From Triatoma infestans (lineage: Eukaryota; Arthropoda; Insecta; Hemiptera; Reduviidae): a stretch of 64,000 nucleotides of DNA. The position numbers and the translations under genes are program-made. This document shows, in pieces, positions 44,392 through 56,900 of this stretch (position 1 is its first letter; each line of letters starts with the position of its first letter). The notes beneath the pieces are model-generated. The model saw nothing but the letters and a program-made list of their open reading frames with translations. It was not told the origin of the DNA and made no database searches. The stretch covers positions 1 through 64,000 of the forward strand of contig JAAEAF010001929.1 in assembly GCA_011037195.1 (NCBI GenBank), given 5' to 3'.

Positions 44392-45168
44392 GTTAAGGAG
44401 TGGTAGAGAGTTAATAAAAAGTTTTTTTTTCTTTGGTTCCAGCCAACCAACATTTTGCTTGCTTTATTAATAACGGCCAAATCTTTATATAAAAAATTGT
44501 TTATATAAAATGTGGTTTATAAAAATAAAATTATTTGTTTACATATTTTTGTTTGAGTGATATTTTAATGTCCATCTTGATAATTAGTGTATTTTTTTCT
44601 TCTTCATCTTGTTTTTTATATTATATTATAAAAATATTTCCAAATCTTGTATTCTTTGATGAAGACATAAAATAGATTCGAAACTTTAGCAGTAAAAAAA
44701 ATATTTATTTTTTTATGGTGCCTAGCTATAATATATCTTGAATCTGATAATAATATCCTGACTTTACCTTTGTACAAGTCTATGATATCGCACTGTGTTT
44801 ATCAAGACATCTCGTAAAGATGGATGAAGACCTACACCCCCAAACCGGTTGATGACCATAAAATGTAGCATGCTATCGGGGGGAAGAAATCTTCGGTAAT
44901 ATTTTGAATAAACACATAGACATTTATATTTTACGGTCAATATAATGTTTCTTCATATTTTTATTCTTAACTCCGATATTTATAGCCCAAAGTTATATTG
45001 TATACTTCAGCAAAACATTTTATCATCTTTTTTCCACCCAGTTTGCTGTTTCACCTTATTTTCTTTAAGCTGACTTAAATTGTCTAATCGATTTTTCAGT
45101 CAAATCCTTTTGGTTGATATTAGTTAAAAAAACTTGTTGATATCTTTGTTGAATGTTCTGGTCTCATG
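44392..45168. other. spacer with a decayed hammerhead-like segment
   Basis: At 44825-44880, AAACCGGTTGATGACCATAA and AATGTAGCATGCTA match the region after the core in the 4618 foldback. No gene seen. Confidence 0.45.
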
Positions 45169-45170
45169 TA

Positions 45171-46099
45171 CGAGGCATGTCCAGTAAGTAAGTATACTGA
45201 ATTTTTGTAAGTTACAAAAATTTTTATTTCAACAAAAAAATTACCTGGTTACATTAGTAAATATGTAAACCTATTTTTCGACATAGTCACCATTCCTCTC
45301 AATGCAAGTAGTGAACCGGGGTATTAATTTTTTGATGCCTTCCTCGAAGTAGTTTCCCTCCAACTCCTTCGTCCACTTCTCCATCTCTCCTTTCACCTCC
45401 TCTTCGGTTGAAAACCTTTTTCCACACATGTGCAGCTTCAGGGAGGTAAAGAGATAGTAATCTGAAGGTGCTAGGCCAGGGGAATGCGCGGTATGCACGA
45501 GGCAAGCAGTTCCTTCGTGGCGTGGTTCCTTTGGCCGTGTGTGGTCTGGCATTGTCGTGCAGCAGGCAGACTCCCTTTGTCAGCATGCCTCTCCTTTTGT
45601 TCTGAATCGCCCTCCGCAATTTTTTTAGGGTCACAGTTTCTTGCAGAGTTGATGATCTCCCCTTGAGGCATATGTTCAATTAAAATTATACCTTGACAGT
45701 CCCAAAACACGGATGCCATGATTTTCCTGGCTGAAATTGTGGTTTTGAATTTGGCGGAGGGTGAAGAGGTGTGACGCCACTGTTGAGACTGCCTTTTGGT
45801 TTCAGGTGTGTAGTGTGCAACCCAAGTTTCATCTCCATTAATGATGGAGCTTGTCTCATGGAGTTTGTAGCGTCTCTAAAACTCTTGCCTGACCTCCACT
45901 CGATTCAACTTGGCGGGAGATTGGATTGACATTTTTCACGAAACGTATTGTCGCGTCGACAGTTCTCAACGTACTGACCTCGAACCGGTCTCGTTGCGGA
46001 GGGGAAGAATCAGGCTACACTACAGTGTAGCCAACATGTCGAAAACAAAATCCCTCCGGCCGTGAGAGCCTCAGTACACTACTTTCTGGACATGCCTCG
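45171..46099 (-). mobile_element. mariner, internally deleted, both TIRs present
   Basis: TIRs CGAGGCATGTCCAGTAAGTA (left) and CGAGGCATGTCCAGAAAGTA (right, reversed) with TA on both sides (45169-45170 and 46100-46101). At 929 bp it is shorter than the ~1.3 kb of intact mariners. Confidence 0.9.
45271..45935 (-). pseudogene. mariner transposase lacking its DNA-binding part
   Basis: Starts MSIQSPAKLNRVEVRQEF at about 45930, then a stop and a jump to HETSSIINGDETWVAHYTPE (first Asp). Next are RKIMASVFWDCQGIILIEHM, LLHDNARPHTA (second Asp) and SPGLAPSDYYLFTSLKLHM (third Asp), ending FTTCIERNGDYVEK. The catalytic triad is intact, but the helix-turn-helix region is deleted and a frameshift lies just after DNARPHTA. 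Confidence 0.85.
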
Positions 46100-46337
46100 T
46101 AGTTTCGCTAATCGTATTTGATACTCCACTGTTAGCTAAATATGGATCCATTCCTCCATACACATAACAAATAAGTTGTAAAAAAGGACCTCTTTAAAGG
46201 TGTGAAAAGCAAATGGTTCTCTAATGTTTTTGGCATCTGCTCTCCCTTGAGAATCTTGATAGAAACAAGGCTCCCTTGAGAATAACTTCATGACCCAGAG
46301 TTCCCTCAATATTATACGTATGATGAATATTATTCTA

Positions 46338-46600
46338 TTTTTACTTTCTCTTACTAATAATAGTAAGAGGAAGTGTTTCGATCATGCCTGATTTTCAAAA
46401 TTGAGTTTTTACCAGAAAAATACACGTTTGAGGTCCTCTGTGTCCAAAAAAGTGGGGTTTTTATATAATGATCCGTGTGTCTTTGGTCTGAATGTAAATG
46501 AAAAGAATATCTCAAAAACGAAAAGTTATAGGAAGCTCAAACTTGGTATTCCGTTTAGGTGCTAGACACGAAGACATCCTTCATCCAGAAGAGCTACTTT
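46338..46600 (+). mobile_element. MITE-like repeat, copy J (left part, diverged)
   Basis: CTTTCTCTTACTAATAATAG, GAGTTTTTACCAGAAAAATA and CTCAAAAACGAAAAGTTATA follow the family order. More diverged than the other copies, so probably older. Confidence 0.65.
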
Positions 46601-46865
46601 ACTTCCGTTTAAACTCTTTCAATTAGTTTGTAGACTGTGCGCTACACACAAAATTAAGGACTATAGATACAATAAATGAATAGCTAAAAACTCTAGGTCT
46701 AAGACTCTAGGACCATAATTTAATTGAAAATTATGAATACCTTGAAGAAATTTTTTGTAAGAATTTAATATGAATTCTGTTTGGTCCCACTGGTCCACTG
46801 GTATAAACGGCTAAGTACAAAATTGCGGACTTAATTGGATCTTGCATTTCAACTTCTTTAGCCAT

Positions 46866-47593
46866 TGTGATGTGATGGCAAGAAGAAAGAAGATATAATT
46901 TTTAAATAATAAATAAATCTAAAAATTATAACTGGTGGTTCCAGCCAGCCGCTATCTGCAGGTCAAGAACCGCGGCAAAACCCTTTCAAACAGGGGTCGA
47001 TATGCAATCAAAAGAACCGCCGGCAAAACCCTTTCAAACAAGGGTCAATGTACACCTGGCCTGTATTTCCTTCATACAAGGGTCAATGTACACTCAAGAG
47101 GCCACCTGGCTACCATCTGTCGCCACCCCGGACCGACCTCCCCTAAGGTCAATATACTACGCGAGATGTCTTAGTGTGGCACGTATTTACACATCAGCCG
47201 ATGTGTGAGTGATGCAAATATAAACGTCGCCCACTGGAGGAGGGGATCAGTCGTACATCGGTATCATATCAGTAAAGTGCCAGTATAACATCAGTCATCA
47301 GTTAAGTTCGAGTTATCAAGCAGTTAAGTTTCACACACCGCGAGCGCGTCCCTATTCAAGGTTTTAAACACTACTTCTTTAATAGTTATTATTCATTTCA
47401 TAATTCTTATATTCATTTACAATTGTGCATCTTAGTTTTTCTATATCAAAACACTTTAAATTATTTGTTAAAATATAGTTTATTTCCATAAATCAGTAGT
47501 ACATATTTCGAATAACAATTCTCTGATCTCTCTAACTAACAACACTTACTCCTCACTTCAACTCCCGATACCAAGACAGCTGATTCCAATACA
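46866..47593 (+). mobile_element. LTR of the Ty3/Gypsy-like family, copy 2
   Basis: Starts TGTGATGTGATGGC and ends CAATACA. Shares AACCGCGGCAAAACCCTTTC, CACATCAGCCGATGTGTGA and GATGCAAATATAAACGTCGC with 12237-13085. Its minisatellites are shorter. It is followed by primer-binding sequence but no gag. Confidence 0.8.
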
Positions 47594-47676
47594 TCTGGTG
47601 GCAGCGGTCGGATCCGATCAACTGATTCCAATACATCTGGTGGCAGCGACTGGGATCCGATCACTGATACCAATAC
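47580..47676 (+). repeat. triplicated LTR end/primer-binding site
   Basis: About 41-bp tandem units of CTGATTCCAATACATC plus TGGTGGCAGCG and GGATCCGATCA. There are two full units and a partial third. The PBS (from 47596 and 47638) complements a tRNA-Leu 3' end; the first copy (TGGTGGCAGCGGTCGGATC) fits best. Confidence 0.85.
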
Positions 47677-47689
47677 ACCATCTTTTTCA

Positions 47690-48830
47690 ACAAAAGAATG
47701 AAAATTCTGAATTTGTTCTTAATAGCCTAAATTAATTATATAAAACAGTAAATAATAATCGTATGTTAGAAATAATTTGGTTTTTTACATTTTTCGATTT
47801 CTTTTTGTTAGAGTTGCCGAGTTTCTCGTTTTTCTTGTTTTTGTCTTCATTTCGTTTAAGATCTGCCGTGATTTGATTTAAGATATGCAGTGAGGCAAGT
47901 TGTTACACTGTAGTAACATGCTCCAACCAAGTGTAACAACTAACCCCTACTGACGCTATTTCACTAATTAATCTGTAAACACATAGATCAAAGAATACTA
48001 GCGCAATCATATTGGATTGAAATTATTGTTAAGGTTGTATGAATTAACAGTATAAGTATGAAAGCCTTACCTTTAGTAGTTTTCAGATGACAGCTTTCGG
48101 TTTCAATAATAAAATGTAGCTTTCACTGTGATATTTCGAGGAAAGCTACACAATGCTGCCATATGCAACAGAATCTTAGCGGGAACTGGTTACCACAAAC
48201 AGTACTCGCATATCTCTCAACTTTGACCACTTACGAAGTGCATCTCTCAGCCGATTTTTTAAAAATTACATTGTAACAACATGCCCGACCATCCCCTACT
48301 ATAAAAATGTTACTCTACTTATGAGCTAATTTAATCAAAATCTAGTTTCTTGCAACAACATAAAAAACGGAATCGAACTACTTATTAATGCAATTAGAAC
48401 AAATAAATTATAATAAGAAGAAGCGTTATATATTAAGAGTTAGATAAACTAGAGACTATGTAACTATGTAATTTGGAGTAAGAGAATTTTCTAACTGCAC
48501 TCAGTAAACAAATTCATTAAAACTCCTTAAATAATTAAAATCAGTCACTACTGCAATGCTAACTTGTATTGCAGTTTAGTATTAAGTTCAGGCGTTTTAT
48601 AACACAACCACTATTAACGCCCACTAATTTGTTATATTGTAGTATTATCATAATTATTTTTATTATTTTATCAATCTTTGAAAGTTTTCTATTCCTTAAT
48701 TACTTAATAGTGGATGGTTGATTTTATTGTTCACTTATGATTTATTACTTCAAATTTCTTAAAATATCTTTTTATTAAATGATATCTTTCCAATAGCCTG
48801 CGGCATCTATTCCTCCATCAATTCCATACA
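47690..48830. other. spacer, no gene recognised
   Basis: AT-rich; two GTAACAACATGC-like stretches (47917, 48275) in otherwise featureless sequence. Confidence 0.4.
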
Positions 48831-48835
48831 CTCCA

Positions 48836-50395
48836 TCTTCTTCTTCTTCTTCTTACATTGGCTGTACGGTCCTTGAAGAGTCTCTACCATTCACTTTCCT
48901 TCTCCATTGCCTAACTTTCATCTTCCCCAGATCCTCTTCTACATCCTATAGCCATTTTAAACGGGGACTTCCCCGCGGTCTTTCGCTCCGAGATGCCCTT
49001 CATAGAGCCTCTTTGCCCCCCGAGTGGCATCCAACGGTTCAGATGCCCCAACCAGCCCAGTCTGCCCGTCTTTGCTGTGGCCACAAGATCATCCTCCCTG
49101 TAAAGCTCTCTTAGTTCCTTATTCTTCCTTATTCGGTATTCTGCATATTAGCCTTATCGTCCGTAATACCTTCCTTTCCCAGGTATTTAACTTTCTTTCA
49201 TCCGCCTTCTTCAGGGTCCAGGGAGGATCGTCTTATAAATGGTGACTTTTGCCTGTCTTAATATGCATTTATTTCGGAGTGTCGGCAATAAGGCTGCATA
49301 ACATCTATTTCCAGCGCTTATTCTACTCTTAATATCCTGGCTTACGTCGTTTTGGCACATTAGTAAGCTGGCTAGATACTTAAATCTTTTGTAGCCTTAA
49401 AGCGGTGTTCAGCAACTTGTAAGTCGCCGAATCTCCTCAATCTTCTAGTGATCACCATATATTTAGTCTTTTCTAGACCATATTTTGTGGCTCCTTCTTC
49501 TAATTCCCCCAAAGCATTTTTAGTGCGCTGCCGATCTTGCAACAATTGCTACAACATCGGCATAAGCAAAAAGCTGCGATAGGCGGTTATAAATGCTACC
49601 ACCCGGGATCCTCGTTTATATTACGGACAGCCACTTCCAGAATTAAATTAAAGAGAACAGAGGACATCGGATCTCCCTGCCTCAGCCCCACATTAACAGG
49701 AAACCCCCGTGACACAGTATTCTGAATGACTGACTACTTTTGCCGTGGTTCTGGTCAAGGTCATTTTTACCAGTCTGATCAGCTTGACTGGTGTCTGGAG
49801 TTCCCTCATACAACTAACAAGTCCTATCCGGGAGACTCTGTCATACGCCATCTTTAAATCCACATATATTTGATGGAGGTCAATATTATTTTCATAAAAT
49901 TTGTCCATCAATGTCCTCATTGAAAAAATCTGATCGGTCGTGGATCTTCCCTTGCGAAAACCTTACTGGTAGTCCGCTAAGATGTCTTCAACTCTATCGG
50001 AGATTTTTTTGGTAATTAGCACTGCTAACGCTTTATATGCCGAAATAAGAAGAGCTGTACCGCGGTAAATCTTGTATTTCAGCTTACTTCCCTTCTTGTG
50101 CAAGGGACAAATCAAAGCACTCTTCCAATCGTTTGGCATCTCCTCTTTTAACCACACTTCTAAAACCAACTTATACAGCTCTTCTCTTAAGCGCTCTCCT
50201 CCATTTTTCAATATCTCAGCAGTAATACCATCTTCTCCTGGGGCTTTATTACTTTTTATGGTCTCTAAGATATCATCAGACACTTCCCTTGATGGAGGTT
50301 CAACGTCCTCATCTGGCGGTATTTCAATGCTTCTGTCAACTGCAATATTGGTCTCATTTAATAGTTTCCATACACTCATGCCTTCATTAATTTTT
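48836..50395 (-). mobile_element. RTE-like LINE, 5'-truncated
   Basis: About 1.56 kb from the start of the reverse transcriptase to the end of ORF2, with an (AAG)n-like 3' tail (GTAAGAAGAAGAAGAAGAT, about 48838-48856). A related 3' end lies at 59365-59995. The clade is inferred from the RT style and the WLGH-type C-terminus. Confidence 0.8.
48870..50379 (-). pseudogene. RTE-like ORF2: reverse transcriptase to C-terminus
   Basis: Minus strand: IKSNKAPGEDGITAEILKNG, EEMPNDWKSALICPLHKKGS, YKIYRGTALLISAYKALAVL and DRVEDILADYQ (RT fingers), then after a stop MRTLMDKFYENNIDLHQIYV and DLKMAYDRVSR (motif A Asp). The C-terminal part reads TWERKVLR, ELRELYREDDL and a GWLGHLNR-like motif near 49060. 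Stops (for example near 49962) and frame changes show that it is dead. Confidence 0.8.
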
Positions 50396-50399
50396 CTTC

Positions 50400-51216
50400 A
50401 TTTGTTCAACAACAATAATCTGTAAGAAACAATTACACTACTTTAAACATCATACTGCAAATTACATAGTTATTATTGGCACATTTTCTAATGCAACTGC
50501 AGTGCTTACTAAAGCTTATTTAGATTGTAAATATTACACGTGAACTACAATGATATCTTTGACTAAAGCATGATCTTCCAGCCCCCCCCCCCCAGAGCCC
50601 CCCTAAAATCAGTTTTCTCGGTTAATAAAGATTCAAACAGAAATGATAATCTATAAACTTATATTATTATACCAGTTTAATGAAACCGGTCCAATCAATA
50701 TCTTTAAAGAGAAAATACCAGAAAATTCTTTTCAGACCAAAATGTTTGATCAGTCTCTGGATTCTTGATTCTTCTAATATTATCTTTTATAAGCAAGACC
50801 TTTTTGCGTTCTTGTTCAAAACCAGTCCTAGTTTTTGCTGAAAATTTCCACCAAAACTAGCTAGTGTTGTGTATGTCTGTTACGTTTTATTGTTTCTATC
50901 TGTAGAGGTCCATTATTTGAGTAATTATGTTTTGTTTTATTCTATTTATTTATTTTTTTAATATTTATATGTTGAAGAGTTGAACTTATTAATCTTCAAC
51001 TCCTCTTCCTTTATTTTTACAATGAATTTGTATAAATAGTATAGTGCTTCCTTATTCAAAGAACCTATTATGCTTAAACGCTGCACAGGAATTGTTCAAA
51101 CCTCGATAGTTTTTCTTAGAAATAATTTATGACCATTGGTCGTTTTGACGCATTAGAAGAGTAATTGTTTGATATGTCCTATATCCTCCACTTTCACAAT
51201 CACATTCTGACCTATC
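50400..51216. other. AT-rich spacer with C tract
   Basis: C run at 50582-50593. No gene seen. Confidence 0.45.
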
Positions 51217-51436
51217 ATTTTTTTTTTTTTAAGACGTGTTTGTTTTTTTAAGGACCGGTGCTTTCTCAGTGCTTTGCCGGTTCTCTCGTTACAGACAACA
51301 CTGTCCATCACTGGACAGTGAGCTGTAGAGGCTTCTAGGAAGAAAAAAATCTAAGGGCAGCACAGCTGGCCTCGAACCCGGGACCTCCGCGCTTGGGAAT
51401 CCAGTACGCTAACCACTTAGCTATTCCCTTTCCCTC
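51217..51436 (-). mobile_element. second tRNA-derived SINE type
   Basis: Minus strand: tRNA-like head GGGAATAGCTAAGTGGTTAG (A box) with B box GGGTTCGAGGCC about 40 bp later, body with ACTGTCCAGTGATGGACAGT (a hairpin), CCGGCAAAGCACTGAGAAAG and a poly-A tail. The head ends do not form an acceptor stem, so it is not a tRNA gene. It differs from the ACTTT-tailed SINE in body and tail. Confidence 0.8.
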
Positions 51437-53939
51437 TTAACTATTAAATTTAACTTCTTTTTTTTAAGTGGGCTCTAGTTAAATTGTGGTTAAATCTTAG
51501 TCGAATTATCGTTGTTGTGAGGAATTGTCTTTTCCCACTGATCGTTGTGTAATGTGTCTGGTTGATGTGTGTTTGTTTGTAGTGAAGCACGAGCGGTATT
51601 GAAAAGGCTTATGTGTGTTTGTAAGTTTTAGAGAAGAGAGATGTTTAAGATATAATGAAGAAGTTACACCAATGCTTACAATAAATAATTTCGACTATAT
51701 TTGAATTATTGAATAATGTGAATAACAATTACAAGTTAATTTGTAATAAATGAAATAACTTATAAATATATACTGAAATTCTTGCACTTGATTGATTTAA
51801 ACTCAAATGTTTACGTAACACTAACTGGCACTGATGTTCTCTCTCGAATGAATACTGGTTGAATATCAAAATAATACTGATCAAACAATAATGGTTTTGG
51901 TAGTTAAAACCTGCCCTTTATTATATATGATTTCTACAAAGGGGTTAAAAGACAAAGAGTGGCCTAGTTCTCCGACCTCTCTTGTAACGGTGTCTTGTAC
52001 CTGGATTTTGACCCTTCTGCCCAGCCAACGTACAAATTTCCTTTTAAAACGGATTTTATTTAAAATCCAAATTATTTTTGTTTTTTTCGATTTGCTTCTT
52101 CCACTACACTTACAAACTAAGGCTGTTTGGGAATATTCGTTTAAATGTCTCCATAGTACTTGCCTTTTGTTTTTAATGACCTGTTGTACATTATCTGCCA
52201 TTTATGAAACATTACCTCTTGATTTCAGGCTAAGTCGCTCAGGCTTACAAATGAAACATATTCCCAGTTTAGCATATGCATAACAATTCGAAAGACCGCG
52301 GGGTTTGCAAAAGAAGTGATAATTAGGGAATGCTAAGGCCAAAGTAGTCGATGCCTCTCTCTCACCGCCCCCAGCCCCCGAAAAAATCTAGTAAGAAAAA
52401 CTCTGCTATAAAATTCGAACCTGTTCCACATTAGCTGGAGTCACAGAGCATGTCCTAACACGATTTCTCCATTCCCGTACAGAAATCTCCATTTAATACA
52501 CGAGAGAATACACGCGGATGTGCATTATCATATATTAATATGGAAGTTTTCTCCTTTGCTTGTAACTATCGGCCTTTGAAAAAGCTGTGTGGCTCATAAA
52601 ATAACAGGTTGAAAATGTCGTCACTCTTTCCTCTTCACAGTCGGTGCCGGTGATCTGATCAGTATACACACAATCGGAGTCCATGTGTGAAAAGTAGAAC
52701 TTCCCAAATGGTTAAGTGTACATTTGAGAATTGATTCGGTGAATTTAATCAGCACAGTGTCGTAGAACTACCTAAAATCTTTTTATTTTTTTCGGTAAAG
52801 TTACAATTAAAAAGTGATAGCTTTATATCTCTGCAATTAGCATTTCAAGTCTTGCCTGCAATAAGATAAACTAAAAAGAATAGTGAGTGAAATCATTCAT
52901 TTCTATGAAACAGGCAATGATTACAGGCATTATGAAAACAAGAAACTGAAGTCCAAAAAAGAAATATTTATGGGCGTATGGTTGCGTGTGCAGATGGTGG
53001 TGGAAACCCTTTAACCGCAAGGGAACCATATTTAATGACTTACTAGACTTCTACTCACTTTTCATGCATTTACGTCTCGTAAACAGAGAGAGTGGAATCG
53101 TATGTTTTCAGTCTCGATAATATTCTGGGGAGAACATATTCCCAACTTGGTGAAGATATATCCCAAACCTGTGCCTTCCGATCACGCTCCTATAAATATA
53201 TATCGTGCTAGCTGTAACCTAGATACATTACTAGTAGTTAATACAACTCCCCTACTTCTTGTGTTCCTCTCACTTACCTACTCTAGTGGCTGAGTAGTTG
53301 ACTTTCATTCTGAACATGATTCCTAACTTCCTTCTACATTTATACTAACCTCCCTTCCTTCCAAAATCATCGACTAGCTCTATTTAATTGGTTTTGGTTT
53401 TGTTCTTCTTTTTTTTAAATTAATTATATTGCTTATCAGTATTTTTTGCAGCGAGTTATCTGCATGTAAGTTTTTTGATGCGTAAAAAATGCCTCAAAAA
53501 TGAAAAATGGCAGAACTTGATATAACCTAAAGGACTCGATATGAAGGTTTCTGATTTCATGTCGCAGTTTTCTTAAAAAAGTTTCCAACTACATTTGTTA
53601 AATTCATAATGCTATCAGCACCTATATAAATGAATCAATGTTTAATTTTTTTTCATAGAAAAGTTTACTTTTTATTCTTTTATTTTACATCAGGTTCAAA
53701 CCTATCATTATCTAACCGGCGTTTGAAGTTTTGCTGGAGATTTAGAGAATAAAACAGATATTCCCAAATGATTTGCATTGCAATCAGTTCAGATAAATCC
53801 TACGTCATATGAAGCAACATGAAAATATATGGTGCCCCGTTATACCTAAAAACCCGTTGTTTGAGGTATATAATACTCTGCGACCTTGAACGATAAATTA
53901 TACCCCCGTACTAGTACCAAGATGAGATCCTTCAAGCTA
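51437..53939. other. spacer with one overlapping ORF pair
   Basis: A 130-codon plus frame (51891-52283) and a 106-codon minus frame (51881-52201) overlap almost fully. Neither has a recognisable domain. The minus product is basic (KIRFKRKFVRWLGRRVKI) and might be an old transposon piece. The rest is featureless. Confidence 0.35.
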
Positions 53940-54260
53940 CAGCACCTCTTCAAAGCTATATCTCTAGAAATTTCATGTCTGGGAAGGTTCTAAACTTTCA
54001 CACTCCGTCAGAAGGTGTTTTGGAATCTCCTCCAACCTACTCACGGCATCTGCAGGAACTATTATGCTTTCGATAGCCTTACATTTCAGGTTCTTCCTGA
54101 TTCTATGATGCCCTGTAAGCAAATTTAAGCTTGATTTTGCTCGCCTCAAAACTTTTCCGGCCTTTTCTGCCCAGAAAAATCTTAGCCCACTTCAGTTCTT
54201 GGAAGGAGGGTTCTCCCAGGACTACTACTTCTTTATTTTCTCCTCATTTCTGAGCTGTTT
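53940..54260 (-). pseudogene. I/R1-type LINE C-terminal fragment
   Basis: Minus strand reads AKSSLNLLTGHHRIRKNLKC, KAIESIIVPADAVSRLEEI and PKHLLTECESL. LLTGHHRIRKNL and the His/Cys of the final cluster match the end of RNase H-bearing LINEs. RNase H itself is not seen. Confidence 0.7.
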
Positions 54261-55199
54261 TTGGAGAGACTGGAAAGCTTATCACACAAAATGTTGCCAG
54301 CACCATGAAGCGGGTTATTTATTGTTCTTTTCTCTATTGCCGACCATTTCATGAAACCATGAGCTTCTTACGATTTGAGTTACCTGATGTAGTTTGAGCC
54401 CTGGGAATCCAATGAGATTTAACTCTACCCAAATTCTGCCCAAATCTTGAGTTTGCTGAGACATTCCTATTTTTTTTGGAAGTGATAGCATATGGCGAGA
54501 AATTTTTGCAAATGCAACTGTAAACATTTTCAACATCAGTTTTATTTAATAAATATTTAAAGCTACCTATATTTTCGGGTGAAACATATTTCGTTTTAAA
54601 AAACAAAATAAACAAATTTTTGCGAAGCTTTCCTAGTAGGTGTCAAATTTGATAAAGGAAGGCTAATAAAAATAAAATGCGTATAAAAACACAAATTGCA
54701 TCACAAAATTGGAAAAAATAAAGTCGTGCAAGTTTTTCTAATGATATCTGCATAATTCACCAGGCTCGTCTTGATTACTATGACAAGATTACAGGGATAT
54801 TTTTTAAAGTTCTAGAAATTGTAATTACGAATTTTATTAATTTTCTTAATGTTTATTACCAAAATTTTAGAATTTGGTTTAAGTTAGTTTACATAAAAAG
54901 GGAGAGGAATAATGAGTACTCTGCCTCCGTGTGGATGCAGGGTTTAAATGTATTTATTGGTATGAATGTATTTATTATCGTGATTGTATTTATTGGTATG
55001 CTTGTATTTATATACACATGCTTTTTCCTGCCAATTGTCCCTTACGGGCAAAGAAATACACCTCTAATGATGGGGGGCCAGTTCAAGCAAGATCTGTAAT
55101 TAATGAGGAGTAAAATTTATAAAAAATAGTTAGTTTTCTTCTTATTCAATCAAAAAACCATTATAATATCATTTTGAAATTTCTTATAAGAATCATGTT
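54261..55199. other. spacer, no gene recognised
   Basis: Two overlapping minus frames (54315-54615) lack motifs. Confidence 0.4.
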
Positions 55200-55491
55200 T
55201 TCAAATTCATAACTTGTAAAATATCACTCACAGAAAAAAATCGTTCAAGTAAATTTTTCTTAAAAAAAATAGAGGAATCTATTTCTTAAATAAAAACCAT
55301 ACCTCCCCATTTGAAAAAATAAAGTTGGTGCCTGTATCTCGCTTCTGGAAGTAACGAAACAAATTTGCAAATTAAATTTGGATTTCTAACAAAAAAATAC
55401 GGGGACATGTATTTTTTAGTTTTTTTTTCTAGCTATCTTAGTTTCCGAGAAAAAGTCGTTATCCATATACCTTGGGACACCCTGTATAAAA
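55200..55491 (-). mobile_element. mariner end fragment
   Basis: Minus strand starts TACAGGGTGTCCCAAGGTAT, typical of mariner TIRs. Further in, CATTTGAAAAAATAAAGTTG and CTGTATCTCG (plus strand) resemble the TIR interior of the 7-1174 element. No transposase. Confidence 0.55.
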
Positions 55492-56427
55492 AAAAGTAGT
55501 ATATTGTAAACAAGAGTCCAGATATATAAAATTCAATACAATTTAATTCTAGAAGCGAAGGTATATTTATGCGCAAGTGCCCAAAATAATTTCAAAGATA
55601 AAAGGGTTGGCACAATCAAGTATTCACACTCCCCCTCGTCGATTGGATCGATAGCTAGGAGGGGATGTGTGGAACCTTCGTTCTACACCGGAGGCTCCAT
55701 CACATACCTTGCTGGCAAGGTAGTGAATTGGATGCCATAAGGTAAAGAAACTACGTGCCATCCCACACTGCGGGGACAAGTATGAGAAGGAAAATAAATT
55801 ACAATTTTCTCCAATATTACACTGACATTTTCCAATATAAATTCACATTTTAACAGGATACATTTGTATTAGATACATGACTGATGTACAACTTTCCTAT
55901 CCATTTCAATGTATCCACTATATCTAAATGACATGACGTATGAATGGCGCTACTTGGTATCACGAAACAAAGCATGCAAAATTCTATTTATATATATTTA
56001 TGACAGCCTTCCATTTCGAACGGCAGAACGATTCCTTTTTAACTTAGAAAAACATTTCTTATTTCGATTTATCAATTTTGTGTTAACATATTTTTGTGAT
56101 AGACAATAATAAAATGCTAATTATATAATTTCACAGTTTATGTTTAATGAATTTATTGTGTGCGAGCGCACGAGAGACATCTTTTGCATGAAACATAAAT
56201 ATTTCTTCGTACGTTTTAATAAGTTTCTATATATTAAAATTAACTTTCTATTTGCTGTAGGTATTCACTATAATTTAAAGAAAGTGTTTTATAAAGAAAT
56301 GTAAGTTGAAAGAAAAATAGATAAGACGAGGAAATTGGAACACAGACTGGCATACAGGCGGTAGAGCGTAACATGTTGGTTTCTTATCGTTGCATATTCA
56401 TATACATATGTACTTTTTAAATATAAT
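55492..56427. other. spacer, no gene recognised
   Basis: 55620-55770 is less AT-rich but shows no motif. Confidence 0.4.
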
Positions 56428-56815
56428 ATGTTGTCTTGCTTTTCTCACGTATGTGGAGCGTGCTTTCCCTCTGGAAACTCAAGGGCTTCCTACCCTTTAT
56501 TTACTACTACATTTCAAAATTCTAATTACACAATCGAAAGGTCCATCGATATGTTAGTTAGATCTTCACACACTTCTTTTCAACTGATAGGATTTGGAGT
56601 GTCACAAGGAAGTATTTTGGGTCCCTTCTTATACACAGTTTATATTGCAGACATACCTACGCATCTAAACACTCTCCTGTCTACTCACGTTGATGACAGC
56701 CTGGATTATCACATAATCCGATGCTGTAACCTCAACAAAAACCTTTAATTCCTACTCTGTTCAGTTGAACGGTGGTTCAAATTGTGAAAGATAAAATAAA
56801 TGAGAAAAAGTGTTA
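56428..56815 (+). pseudogene. Jockey-clade reverse transcriptase fragment
   Basis: GVSQGSILGPFLYTVYIADI and PTHLNTLLSTHVDDSLDY: motif B, then motif C where the usual Y/FADD has become HVDD (two Asp kept). After a stop at 56748, SVERWFKLWKIK-like sequence continues the domain. Truncated on both sides; same family as 38440-39240. Confidence 0.75.
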
Positions 56816-56836
56816 GTATGTAATGTTTACTCTCGG

Positions 56837-56856
56837 AAGAGTTATTATTATTATTA

Positions 56857-56900
<44 letters not shown>

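Noticed and set aside
45484..45666. Plus-strand 60-codon frame
   Set aside because: Antisense to the mariner transposase at 45271-45935.
51360..51436. A genuine tRNA gene
   Set aside because: A and B boxes are present, but the ends do not pair as an acceptor stem, and a SINE body and poly-A follow.
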